Assembly: GCA_022453515.1 (NCBI GenBank)
Contig: JAJNNY010000007.1
Location: 806,001-870,000 of the forward strand
DNA: 64,000 nt
Source: Astrocystis sublimbata
Taxonomy: Eukaryota > Ascomycota > Sordariomycetes > Xylariales > Xylariaceae
Direction: 5' to 3'
The notes under the pieces were generated by a model that saw only the letters and a list, made by a program, of their open reading frames with translations, did not search any database and was not told the DNA's origin. This document shows positions 23,131 through 35,446 of the stretch, piece after piece (position 1 is the stretch's first letter; each line of letters opens with the position of its first letter). Both the position numbers and the translations under genes were made by a program.

Positions 23131-26100
23131 TATATATTATGTTGCTTATTCCTTCCACTTGCGGAAATGAACTATCAGACTCACTCACTAACTTGCAGCC
23201 TAAAACTTTCTGGCGTTGTTCGTTACGACAACCGTCATTGAATATTGTATCCTGCCACACCGTTCCTTTCAGCCAATTAGATATGCGTTGATTGTATGTC
23301 CTTGCCCTATAGTCTCGCTCGTCGTGGAGCAAACACTATGTAGGCCACGCTGGATGCAGGCGCAAAGTGTCCATAACTGGCACATGTTATTCGACTAATG
23401 GGTTTGTCAGCCCAGAAACATGAAAGAGATCAGGTGTGCTTTCAGGGCGTATGATTGTCAGCTGCATCTGTGTCCATGAGCGCCGCGATATCGTAAGCTG
23501 GGTAGCAATGGCCGCATTCACAAGATCTGCTTTGGCACCTCGTGGCATTCTCACCAATCACTCTAATATGAACTATTTAAACAGACTGTAGTGAGCAGAG
23601 GAGACTACCTTCATCAGACAGAAGCTCATGTTTCTATGTTGTAAGGCGCTTACAACGGATATAAGTGATATATTTCGATGCCCCAGTAACAGCGTTGTGT
23701 TATACTATCGGCCCGTTTTCACCGCCTCAATCGTGCGTGTTATGAATGGTCAAGCCGGAACATCCGTAAGCTTTTGCTTATTTCTAAGCTGCCCAATCGT
23801 ATTATTGGGGTTGAGAGCTCCGAGTATACTTGAAGGCCGCACCAATCGGCCCTCCTGAATCCTTCAAGCAGTGTTTTAGCATAGAGATCCGGAGCGTCGG
23901 TGGTATTTATACGCAGTAGGTGCAACTGAGTATTGTCATCTGTCGAAGGAACAAGCTTCCTGTGCCAATTTGACCGGTCGACCTTCTACCCTGTCATCCT
24001 GTCTGTTGTACTATTTCAGCCTACCTTGTAGGTGCACCGCTACTACCATGGGTCTGATGGATCATCTCCATACTTGTAAGTCGAGCTAGTGTTGAGAGTC
24101 GTCTGTACAATAGTTGTTGGTTGCTCGTGCGCTCTACTTCATTTAACTTCATGGTGGTATGGTGAATTTTGGAATGATGGTATTGGCACCAAACAAAGCG
24201 ATGATGACCTTGGAAGTAGTTTCTTGTTGTTACTGCTACTATTATACCAGGATGCTACAGCAGCTGCTGTAGATGCAGAGCATCTATGTAAATCTTAAAT
24301 CTTGCATGTGCAGCTTTGGAGCAAGAAGGTTGCAACCCACCGTAACAGGGGGGCATGGGGGGCACCTATGCAGCCGAATCCGGAAGCATGAGCTCCACTA
24401 TATAAGAGATATTAGTGAGGATTCCAAAAGCTTGTAATAGTAGTAGTAATCTCGTCTAGTGGGCCAGTCTCGCTAGTCATAAATGGACGCATACGAGTAT
24501 TTGTTTTGGACACCGAATATCTACTTACAAATGCCACCACCCGTATAAGGCATCGAGCCATGGGAAATCATATAGCCAAATCGACCGGCGTGTTGGTAAA
24601 TGCTACCCATTCCATTCGCGCGTTTTGAATGCACGTCCAGCCAAGTCGACGCATCCGAGCACGCAGGTGGGAAGGGCCAGCTACTTCTTCCACCCCGTCA
24701 CCCCGTCACCCCGTGCCGGGCTCGATGGAGCTTCCGGGATCCGTTGGGAACCGCAGATAACGGGCATTGGACCCCAGGCACCTACAGGGGGGCCGGCGGA
24801 GACCATGATTCCAGCAACCTGGGGGCCTGGGGCATTTCGGCGGTACTACGGCTTCACCCGGAGGGCTGGTAGCGTAATGTGGAGGGCAGAGTCCAACTAC
24901 TTATACATATCGCATATTTGGCTGTCAGAAGCGAACTATCAGGAAAGACAACAGATATCATTTGTCCCACAGCATGTTAGGAATCTTCAGAGGTTGTCGG
25001 ATCTACTTGTGCTTAGTAGGTACTCCGGACGCTGAGATGAAGATGTTTTAGCTGCCAGTTGCGGGTCTGGATGTCTGATGTCTCCGTGTTACTAGCAAAA
25101 CAGGTCACGTATCTTCCACAATCGTTACTTGCCTGACGCTCAGCGAAGCTTCGATCCCAAGAGCTCTGCTAGTGGACTTCACTAGGCCTGCCTGCCAAGT
25201 CGTCGGAGCTCTACTATTGGCCAAGTCAGTAGCAGCATCCTCCGGCATTGGGCAATTCTTCAATGTTTTTGGCTTATCCCGATAGGGTTCCTCTTTACAA
25301 TCAATTGAGATCTTACGTTTTCTCTACCATCGTCAAAATCTTGGCGTCACAAAAGACCTCTCTCTTATTTTGCATAAAGGGTCAAGACGGAGCTACACAA
25401 GGAACGAGCTCTGGAACCCGCATCGGTGGTCTCATGCAAAACTTTGCGCCCGCACGTGAGGTGAGATATTGCATAAGAGAAAAACAATAAGCTTCGGAAT
25501 GCCCGGCAATGTTATGAATGAGCGGCGTGGGCTTAGCTTGCTTCGGCTAGCTTGCAACGAGACCAAGGATCAAGGATGACAATACCGTGGCCACCTGCTG
25601 CCCTCGAGTCACAACAAAGGTAATTATTGACCGTCGCGACAGCGCTACGTAGCGCAGGCAGGTAACAACAGCGCAGGACTAGTCGAACTCTGAAGGTGCC
25701 GCGCCAACATCTGTTGGCAGTAACGTCATCTACAGTACTAGGTAGGTAAGTGCTCAATATTTGGTGTAGGACACTGGGGAATATAATACCAACTGCAGCG
25801 CACACGCTCCACACGTACAGGCATATGTAACGCGATATGATAATAGTAGGTATAGGTACTTAGTAGACATGGGTTGCGGTTACATCGAATGGACTTTTGA
25901 TTACCTCGGGCTAACACGAGCAGGCGACATCAGGGTGGCAGGTTACCTAGTGCCGGTACATATAAGTTTAGACTAGTGGGGCCTAGCTTGGCGGTCGAGG
26001 GCCTGTACTAGTAGCTCGCGAGCTCGGTAGGCTGTCGCCCTGCGGCGTGCCATGGAGTTGACGTCACAGTCTGGCGGAATCTCAAACCACGTGCCTCATC

Positions 26101-26780
26101 TGACGCCTGTATTTCTAAAGGCGTGCGCTTTCCCACGTCACTGGCGCAGACCCCGGTCCTCCTTCGCCGGCTCCGTCCAGTTCGTCAGGCAGTTCTTGTT
26201 CTTGACAGCTTGACAGCTCCCTAGCCCCTAGCTAGGTACCTCGCTTACTTACCTACTTGCCTCTCATTGAACTGTGAATGAATGGCCCAATTGGCTACAT
26301 AGTATCTTTTCGGTCCTATTACTTACTAGCACAACGGCGATCACCCCGTGGGTCAGCAAACCTGGAGCAGCACACTAACGGCGAGCTGGAGAAAGAGGGC
26401 GCCGAGAGCTGGAGCAGACTGGAGCAGAAACTGGAGAATGCTGGGGTCACGCTGGGGCTTCTTTTTGATTGCCCGTACCTGATGCATCGTCCCACATTCT
26501 GATCGTCCCATAAGCAGCACGGCCACATTCCTAGATAAAAGCCTGTCCATCCCCATCGATGCTGATCAGTGATCACGTCCACGTGGAATCTCCATCTGTA
26601 CAGACCAGTGTACAGTATCTCTCGCTGTGCTCCTCGCTTGATGCACACCTCCCCCCAGCTTACATACGGGAGTGCGTTGATAAACGGCCAACGCCTGTAT
26701 CTCATGCCCACGCCTTCTTAGGCAAGCCTGCTGAGCCGATACCTCCAAGATAAGAGCAGAATCACACCTATTCCGCCAAG
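23131..26780. promoter_or_regulatory. Gene-poor spacer and hexose-transporter promoter
   Basis: I see no family-recognisable protein in this 3.6-kb stretch; open frames are short and of random composition. TAGGTAGG words occur at about 25738-25750 and 26232-26262. The last few hundred bases are the upstream region of the transporter gene. Confidence 0.5.
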
Positions 26781-28545
26781 ATGTTTGGCTTCAGCAATAC
26801 CGTCAGCTTTGACGATGTCCGCCAAGACCAGACGGAGAAGTCGGCCTCCCTCGACTATTCACCCCTGCGCCGTGTGTCGGGACGGTCGTTCGCAATGGGT
26901 CTCCTCGTATCCATGGGTGGGTTGATCTTCGGGTAGGTCCCTCGCTCCATACTGATCGCACGACGCGTCGTACCACATAGTCGGATGTGCGCTGACGGAC
27001 ACCAGCTATGATACCGGCCAAATTTCCGGCTTCCTCGAGATGCCCGACTTCCAGCGCCGTTTTGGTGAACTAGTGGATGACGGCATGGGTGGAACAAAGT
27101 ATGGTTTCACCTCCATCCGCTCGGGTCTCATCGTCGGTCTATTATCCATCGGCACGTTGGTGGGTGCCCTGATTGCGGCCCCTATTGCGGACAGGATCGG
27201 ACGTCGCCTGTCTGTTAGTCTTTGGTGTGCTGTTACATCGATAGGCTTTGTTATCCAGATTGCGTCGTCTGAGGCCTATGAGCAAATCATCGTCGGACGG
27301 CTTGTCGCCGGTTTTGGAGTTGGTGCACTCAGCTTGCTAGTACCCATGTATCAAGCCGAGACAGCCCCTCCATGGATTCGGGGTGCACTTGTCTGCGCTT
27401 ACCAATTGTTCATCACTCTGGGAATCTTCCTTGCTGCTGTCTTCAACCTGGGAACATACAACAACCAGAGAAATAGCTCGGCATCCTGGCGCATTGTTAT
27501 CGGGCTCGGTTGGATCTTCACCATCGGCCTGGGTATCGGTATACTTGCTTTCAGTGAGACACCCCGTTACGCTTACCGAAAGGGACGAGTGGATGAAGCC
27601 AAGCAAACGCTCATGAGAGTGTACGACGCTCCAGCAAATCACTGGGCAATCCACACGCAGATGGAAGAGATTGAGAGTAAACTGCGCGCCGAATCGACGA
27701 CTAAGACGGGTTTTATTGGTGGCTACGTGGAGATGTTCAAGGCTCCGCGCATGGCGTATCGTATCGCCCTCGGCGTTGCCCTACAGATGTTTCAACAGCT
27801 TACTGGAGCCAACTTCTTTTTCTACTACGGTACGACGGTTTTCCAGTCCGTCCAGATTAGCAGTTTCATTACCCAAGTCATCCTCAACACCATCAACTTC
27901 GGCGTCACCTTCATTGGTCTCTACTTGGTTGAGCATTATGGGCGTCGCAAGTCGCTTATTGTCGGTTCCGTCTGGATGTTCATATGCTTCCTCATTTTTG
28001 CGTCTGTGGGACATTTCCTATTGGATATCGAGACACCTACCAACACCCCGACGGCGGGTATCGTTTTGATCGTTTTCGCTGCAATCTTCGTACTGGGCTA
28101 CGCTACGACTTGGGGTCCCATGGTTTGGACTTTGATTGCCGAGATATACCCATCCAAGTACCGTGCACGAGCCATGGCGATGGCCACCGCTAGCAACTGG
28201 GTCTGGAACTTCCTGATCGCCTTCTTTACCCCCTTCATCATTCAGGACATCGACTTCCGATATGGCTACGTGTTTGCGGGCACCAATGTCCTAGGCGGTC
28301 TCATTGTCTACTTCTTCTGTATGGAAGGCCAAGGCCGTACACTGGAGGAAATTGACACGATGTATGTCCAGCACGTCAACCCGCGAAAGTCCGAGAAATG
28401 GATCGCGCCACCTCCAGAGGAAATCGCGCGCATACGTCGCGAAGCCGGCACTGGTGAGGATATCGTCAGCTCCGGGAGTAACGATGCGACTGTGCCGAAG
28501 CAAACCGCACCGACGGGGACGAACGAGCATACCGAAACTGTATAA
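26781..28545 (+). CDS. MFS sugar (hexose) transporter
   Basis: Plasma-membrane monosaccharide transporter of the fungal high-affinity glucose-transporter type. Exons are 26781-26932 and 27006-28545 (intron 73 nt), 563 residues. The join gives GGLIFG-YDTGQISGF, the canonical TM1 signature. Other sugar-porter signatures are RIGRR at 114-118, GRLVAGFGVGALSLLVPMYQAE in TM4, SETPR at 234-238, QQLTG at 314-318, and GPMVWTLIAEIYPSKYRARAMA with NWVWNFLIAFFTPF near TM10-11. Twelve hydrophobic segments are visible. The C-terminal cytosolic tail of about 70 residues is polar and Thr/Glu-rich. The call as a sugar porter is strong. Glucose as the main substrate is inferred from the GYDTGQISG and QQLTGANFFFYYG motifs. 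A sensor rather than transporter role seems unlikely because the tail is short. Confidence 0.93.
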
Positions 28546-31500
28546 ACACAAGTTCCCGTTCATGTTTAGAAGCGTCTTACTATCTCTCCAAACAGTCTTG
28601 TCAAGCACCTTGTTGTATAATCACACATTACGACTTTCTTGAATAGATACCTCAGTATTTAATGATCAATATACCGCGATATGCCTTATTATCTCACTAC
28701 CAACGTGTATCATATAATAACGGGTTGCATGATCAAGCAGGTAGTACTATAGGAATCTATCTTTAGTGAGAGAAACAACTGCAGCCGAGAGCTTCAAGAA
28801 TGATTGCCACCCCTTTTCGTCGGCACCGAGAGAGATATGGAGTAATTCGACGCCAGAGAGTTTCGACATGCGCGGTACAGCCCAACAGTAATCAGGTGGA
28901 AGGTGCACGTCTCATCCTATTTCTCATTTTCCTTTCACTGTTTTCCCCCCCTTTCTTCAGGAAGTTGACCCCAATACTTCGGCAGCGCTCGTTACGGCAT
29001 GCCGCTCAGCTGGACCGTCGAGGAACAGAGCCGCGACGCAAGTCATGGGTTATGGTCCTCAGAGAAGCATGCCGAGCAGAATCGCAGAATCCCGAGGTTG
29101 CGTTGGACGAAGGGATGTATGTCGATCTTCTCCTAGCTTAGTCGCCTAGGCCAAAGACATTAAGCTTCTGACAGACGGCCAATGGACACTGGTTCCGCGG
29201 GGGGCAAAATATGGGGGGCGGGTATAGCGTTTCGAAAATATGCATGAGGCATTGCCATCGGCAATTGCGCGTGTGCAGAAGACCGCGTCCTAGACGCCTC
29301 ACCGTTGCATCGTGAGATAGAGGCTCGGTTGCCAACGTGGAGCACTCCACCCGGCCAACGATTTGGCGCCTTCGGAGTGGAGTGGGCAGCGCAAGAATGC
29401 GACGATAAATGCTTCGACAAGCGGGAACTACAGTACTGTAGCCACCAGGATTCTAGGTGAAGGTCGCCGGATTGGTCAGTGTGCCCGAGCAGGGATGCTC
29501 AAAGGAGTGTCTCATGAATATGTTGACCGGATTGAAGATGTCCCAGGCGCAGTGGAAGGTTCATGGCCCATATACCTACACAACTGCCGCGTCACGATCG
29601 GATGGTCTGGCGGATTGTTCTCTGTGATGCAGGTCTCACTTACTGGATGTTATGTACAGTATTACAGGGTTTCCCGGTTGTTGGCATTCTGGGCACACCG
29701 CTGGTCCAAACCCACTTTCGCCAGCACCTTCCATCAAATAGTCTGACCTTGGCAGTATTATCGTGAGAATGGTGGAAATGAATTTCTCCTTTGACTTGCA
29801 GCAATGGCGCAGTCGGTCCAGCTCACCTACCGGTCGCGAGCCTCCTGCGTGCATGCAAGTCACCACCTCTCAATGGACGCTACTCCGGAGCAAAATGCAT
29901 ATGCCCTCTAACGACATGAGACTCTTTCGTGTGTAGTCTCGTATGTTGGCCTATCGTTTTTACCGGCCTGGTTCCAGCCACATATCTTTATCAAAATTGA
30001 CGTTGCTTCGAAGTACACATAAAGTTCATGCAGTGGAGTACATATAACGTGTTCTGTGTAGTATCTGACTAGTCACAATCAAGGTGTATTAGCATGTAAT
30101 TGTTTCATCCCCGAACATGCGAGGCAGATCGAAGAAGTGTTGCCGTCCGGCCACTTGTCATGATCGCGGCTATGAAAACACTCACTCACGACTTCTCTAT
30201 CTCAATATCAACATCAAGATCCATGGTCTCTAGTCATTTTCATATATTGCAATAATTGTACGTTTCTTGCAAGTGTCACCAGCATGTCTTTGTGAGAGAT
30301 AAATTGTCACAGATGTGGTTGGGGATTGAGTGACCTTTCAACATCGGTATTACAACCCATATGTATATACCGGTTTCTTAAGTTCTAGGTATCTCCTAAA
30401 CCTCGAGCCTGGAATGGCGCGACGGTTATGCATATAGCAATCAGATGGCTCTGTAAAACCAACGAAACCTACCTAAATAATATGTCGGAGGAAAGTCTAG
30501 TATTAGCCCAGTGATGACTTTTATACACTCCTCGGGGGTTATTACATCCAAGACTCTTACTTGTGAGTTATATGACACTGAAATTGAGAATTGGCAATAC
30601 TAACTAACAATAATTAGTGTTAGGCTTCAGCCACAATGACAATAATACTTATGTCATGTATGCAGTATAGAGCACGTGAGTCTCTTCAAATGAATCTACC
30701 ACGACAGTCCAATTGTCACAATGTTCCATTGTGATATGCTTATCCGCCTGCAAGGCACAAATGGTGCTTTCAATACGACTGTACATCCAGTGTCACTTCA
30801 GCGGAAATAGTACCAGATGGAACTGAAGGACTTATGTCGTTAGTGAGCAAGTCGAATTAGATACTTTCTCACAATGACCGATATCGAGAGAATCGCAATG
30901 CGCCAACCTAGGTTGGGTTGTGTCCCCTCTACCCTAAGAACAGTGTTGGCTTGAGAAACATCAGGACATCTTGGGAGTTTTTCTGGTCGCAGATAATTTC
31001 TTGAACACTCACCCCTATTGCGCCCCCATGCAGTTAGTTCGTCGAAATATGTAGTTGTAGTTTCGGCCCAAAAGACTAAGCAATTCTCGTGTATTTTCAT
31101 ATGCTTATTTCAGAACGACATTATCACATTGTTAATTTATCATGGCTTGCATACTAAATGTGTGCAGTCTTGTACAGTCCGTCCGCTCGATAACCTCGCC
31201 TCATGACAGGATCGGGGCACATCCTCGACCGGTTTCAATCAATGTGTCCTGGAAGGCGATATTGAGCAAATGAAGATGTCGAATACTGGGTTTTACTACG
31301 ACCAACAATTACTGATATAGACGTATTCTCCAGCCTAGAGCTGCGACATCGAACGATTGCTGACCTGTTAGTACAGAAGGTCTGCTGGCTGACTCATTTG
31401 AGCAGTGCGGGGTTCACCATTCAGGCTTTCTACCTACTTCTCGTGATATACTTCAGCGCTGGGTCTGTCCAGAATAAACTTGCACATCGATCTTACATTC

Positions 31501-31563
31501 CATGCAGCCATCCCGATTCTACTGGGAACTGACTCTTCCGCCGCTTTCAACCAAACTACTATC
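28546..31563. other. Spacer between sugar transporter and deoxyribosyltransferase-like gene
   Basis: No supported gene in 3 kb. Frames on both strands up to about 130 codons show no domain or codon bias. The part from about 29890 to 31400 is AT-rich. Confidence 0.5.
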
Positions 31564-32052
31564 ATGTCTTCTACCCAGAAAAGCCAAGTTATCCATGCGC
31601 CATCGGAGGATCCCGCCAGAGGTGTCAAATCCGTGTTCCTCGCTGGTACGACTACAGCTGTCGGCAACATCGATTGGCGCGAGAAGCTTTCGGTCGCACT
31701 TGAAGGCTATCCGATCACTATTTTTAACCCGAATCGCCCGGATTGGGATAATACATGGCGCGAGGACATCGCATTTGGTCCGTATCGTGAGCAGGTCTTG
31801 TGGGAGCTCGACAAACAGGAAAAGGCCGACCTTGTCGTCGTCTACTTCCACCCAGCCACAGTAGCTCCTGTGAGCCTGCTCGAATTTGGACTTTCTGCGC
31901 GTATCCCAGGCAAGGTTGTTGCCATTGCTCCTCAAGGCTACGCTAAGAGGGGCAACGTCCAGCTAGTCTGTCAGAAATATGACATTGACTTCCTAGAGGA
32001 CATCGATAATCTTGGCGAGACAATCATCAAAAAGTTGTCTCTTGATCAATGA
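31564..32052 (+). CDS. Nucleoside 2-deoxyribosyltransferase-like protein
   Basis: Single-exon frame of 162 residues from ATG 31564 (MSSTQKSQVIHAPSEDPARG). The frame is open 28 codons further upstream from an ATG at 31480, but that part (MHIDLTFHAAIPILLG) looks like leader sequence and I prefer 31564. The fold signature is VFLAGTT at 24-30, followed by WREKLSVALEGYPITIFNPNRP, DTW-type acidic segment, ADLVVVYFHP and PVSLLEFGLSA with Glu107. In the nucleoside deoxyribosyltransferase superfamily an equivalent Glu is the catalytic nucleophile, and VFLAG forms the first strand of the Rossmann-like core. The family exchanges bases on 2'-deoxyribonucleosides; fungal members are largely uncharacterised and may act on other N-glycosides. 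It stands alone with 3 kb upstream and 2 kb downstream free of genes. Confidence 0.82.
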   Translation: MSSTQKSQVIHAPSEDPARGVKSVFLAGTTTAVGNIDWREKLSVALEGYPITIFNPNRPDWDNTWREDIAFGPYREQVLWELDKQEKADLVVVYFHPATVAPVSLLEFGLSARIPGKVVAIAPQGYAKRGNVQLVCQKYDIDFLEDIDNLGETIIKKLSLDQ

Positions 32053-34078
32053 CTAGTCGACCCGACCAACCACTTTCAAGATTGATGAATGTTTCTTAGA
32101 CGTGGCCACAGATTTCCGTGAAAATGGGAGACGATCAAGTGCTGGCAGGTATGACGTTTAATCGACAGAATCTTGTTTGTTTGGTCAATAAGGTTTCAAT
32201 TCGTGTAGAAAGTGTTTGCGAGTTGCTATTTACTGTAATTCCTATAATGATCAAAGCCTACTGAATAATACTATCTTTGAAGATTGCATGAATGTGACAT
32301 CTGAAGACTACCAACCTATGGCATATATGACGTTGTATGACCCGCGCATATAAAATGCTACCCCGTCCACAGCATCAAAGGAATACCACCGAGGGTCATG
32401 GACGATAGTGGACAGCGAATTCGCATCTGGACCACGAGGATGAGGTTCGCTGGCCTGCTGCTGCGTGCCCCCGTCATCAACTAGGACTTGGTCACATGAT
32501 TACATCCTCGAGACACCCACTGGCGATCCGTGGAGCATCATATAAAGACCCTATGTCTTGGGCGGTGCTCCCACGGATGACAAGGGATCTTTGCCCAGTT
32601 TCAAGTCTACGTGGAATGACTTCACACATCAAGACCATAGAAACGCAGCGGAAGGGAGGGTTGTTCACGAGAACAGACAACCGTCATACATTTCCCCGGG
32701 GTCCCGAGGTATTAAAAATCACACAATGACCTGCCCCCACAATGCTACCCTGTTTGCGGGTGATCAGCGAACCATCGGCCCTCGAAATATGTCGAGTCGG
32801 CTACCCCATGGCTACGAAATGTTGTCAGTTCAGTCATATACCTTCATATCGAATAATCGATAGGTGGCCATTGAAACATACATCATAAAAGGAGCATAAA
32901 AGTCCCAGCGATATCATGCCGAAGCTATGGAAATATCGAAGTTCAGACGCATAAAAGCTGGGGGGAAAGGCACTGACATCTGTGATCAAATTCATTACAC
33001 CTTCATATCGAATTACAAGCACAGCTAGCCTGAGAGGGGCATGTGTATACTGCTAAGCAGGAAGACTAGACATTGATTGGTGTTTGATACTATCTCGCAT
33101 CATGAACTGTTATGACCGCTTTTGAAATCGAATATATCAGGCACTGGAGCCATACAGAAAAGCCCAAGATTATCAGAATTAATGCAGAACCAAATGGCCC
33201 TCGTTAGACCGATCTAAGGAAGTCAGGTTAAAGGTCGCGAGGGTCTGGCACTAGCAGACGGATATCTCCTACTCATCTGGAGCGGATCAAGCAGGATCAC
33301 ATACCACAAAGTATGAATGCTAAACTCAGTATCGTACTGAACATTAACGATCGGCACATATTTCAATGTCGCCGGTCGAAGGAGTGCGATTCAGCTTGAT
33401 ATTGTCTCACCAGGTCAAGCGCCTTCATCTCGGTAACTACTCCAGACAAGGTACCTTACTCACCATGGCAATTATTTTCACAGTACTATTTGACTGGTTT
33501 CGGTCTTCTTTTTCTTCAATTCAGATTATCCCACTTTCAAGGGCAGAAGGTCATTACAATGCTAGTATTTTGGCTCCCACACGTGTCTGTATCATGCGTC
33601 ACACACCCTGAGACCACCGGGGAGGCCCCAAATCTACCTCTAACAGCCTCATACATCATTTCGTAACAAGATTCTCTACCTCTGCGGTAGTAGGCATGAG
33701 AGCCAAGCTTCTCATCTCTGCCGCACCGACGGCAACCACAGACGGAGGTAGAAACAAGCATTGCCGTTATCACCATGTTCTAATATATTCGCGGACACCG
33801 CGGCGCGCGCCTTTACTCATGTGGATAATCGTTCGCCGTGGTGGATATATTCTAGCCCGCTTTTCCCGTCCCTAACCTGTCAAAACGCCGACCGTTTCGA
33901 AACAACACGCGGAGCAGAAGTTGAGAAGAGATTTGCCGTCAAGACCAAATAGAAGTTCGCAGGATATTATCGGGTTGTATGCAGAAGTCGAGGAAACGTA
34001 TCAATATGGACAAGTAGAAGGGGAAAGGGGACGAGTAGCTGCACCGTGGAGGTCGATAACTCCCACAGAGTGCTTCGG
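32053..34078. other. Convergent spacer
   Basis: Two kb between the 3' ends of the deoxyribosyltransferase-like gene and GDP-mannose pyrophosphorylase. It is AT-rich. The unit ACCTTCATATCGAAT occurs at about 32840 and 32999. No coding sequence is supported. Confidence 0.55.
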
Positions 34079-35446
34079 CTACATGATAATGGCGGGTATG
34101 TCGACATTGGCCTTGATGCTCTTGTGGGGCAGAACGCTTCCACCGTTGACGTAAATCTCGTCGCCAATGGTCACATCGTCGCCCAGCACGGTGACATTCT
34201 CAAGGCGAGCCCATTTGCCGACTGTGCTGTTCCAGCCTACGATGGTGCTCTTGATCCAAGCATGATCCTTGACCTTGGAGCCAGGTAGGATTGTGCAGCG
34301 CTGAAGGCGAACACCATCACCAATAACGCAGTTCTTGCCGATAACGACATTGGGGCCGATACGGCAGTTCTTGCCAATCTTGGCTGTCTCGTCAACCATA
34401 ACGTTACCTCCGTATACGTAGCTCTCGCTTGGCGACACGAGGAGCTTGGGGTTCTTCTTGGCGAGTGAAGACAGGTAAAGACAAGTGCCAGTCAAGAAGT
34501 CTTTGGGCTGACCAACGTCCATCCAAAAGCCTTCTAGATCAAACGAGTGCAGTTTTCCGTCACGAACAACAGCAGGGAAGGTCTCCTGCTCGATCGACGT
34601 AGGGCGGTTCTTCTCGATACGATCGAGGACGGAGGGGTTGAGGATGTAAAGACCGGCGTTGATACGGTTGCCGACAAATTCGACGGGCTTCTCGACGAAG
34701 CGGTCGATACGCGAGGGATGGTTTGGCTTGTGGACAACGACACCGTACTTGGAGGGTTCCTCGACCTTGGTCACGACAATGGTGCCCTCGTCTCCGTGGG
34801 CGTTGTGGAACTCCACTAGCTGCTTGAAAGGGAATTCACATGTGACATCGGAGTTGAGCACGAAGAATGGCGAGTTGTCCTTAGCAAGAATCGCTTCGGC
34901 TAGTTTCAGAGGCCCAGCGGTGCCGAGGGGTTCGGGCTCGAGAGAGAAGTGAATCTTGAGGCCGAGTTGATCTTCGTACTGTGTACAGAGCGAGCGTATT
35001 AGCTTGAGGGGCGAAGCGAAGGTAGGTCGGTTGCAGGGCATGTCTCGGATACTGACCTCCTTCAAGACACGCTCCATGATTTCTGGGCGGTAGTTCACAG
35101 CTAAAACCACATCGGTCACACCGACAGCGGCCAGGGCCTCGATCTGGTGCAGAATCATGGGCTTGTTGGCGAACTCAACGAGAGGCTTCGGCATCGTCAA
35201 AGTCTACGGGCGGAGCGAGGGCGTTAGCAACTGCAGCAGCTGGTCCGGGTGGGAGACGTTGGCAAAGGCCACGGCCACGGCCATGTTCAGGCTCGACGTT
35301 TGGCGATAGTTCAGACACGTACTAAAGGGCGCAGGCGGGTACCGAAGCCGCCGACAAGAATGAGAGCTATGCGTAGCCGTGGTTAGCGAATTGGCCACAT
35401 CGCCAAAGTACGAACATTGGGGGGCATCGACTGGCTTACCCTTCAT
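34079..35446 (-). CDS. MPG1: GDP-mannose pyrophosphorylase (mannose-1-phosphate guanylyltransferase)
   Basis: Cytosolic enzyme making GDP-mannose from mannose 1-phosphate and GTP for protein glycosylation, GPI anchors and cell-wall mannan. Minus-strand exons are 35446-35440 (only 7 nt, ATGAAGG), 35366-35323, 35203-35057 and 34978-34079. They sum to 1,098 nt and 365 residues, the usual family length. The joins produce [24 protein letters not shown], the nucleotidyltransferase signature with the catalytic Arg/Lys region (R13, K23). [13 protein letters not shown] and [15 protein letters not shown] follow. From about residue 255 there are left-handed beta-helix hexapeptide repeats ([21 protein letters not shown]). 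The protein ends [13 protein letters not shown], as in orthologues. Intron 3 (78 nt) is in frame and stop-free. Identity is very strong, and the N-terminal microexon is the only way I found to recover the conserved start. Confidence 0.95.

Noticed and set aside
24050..24300. ATG followed by a GTAAGT donor (MGLMDHLHT), possible first exon
   Set aside because: No following exon with recognisable protein could be joined; chance match.
18360..28545. A secondary-metabolite cluster formed by P450, DUF4267 and sugar transporter
   Set aside because: No backbone enzyme (PKS, NRPS, terpene synthase) or cluster regulator is present, and the transporter is a general hexose type 5.7 kb away.
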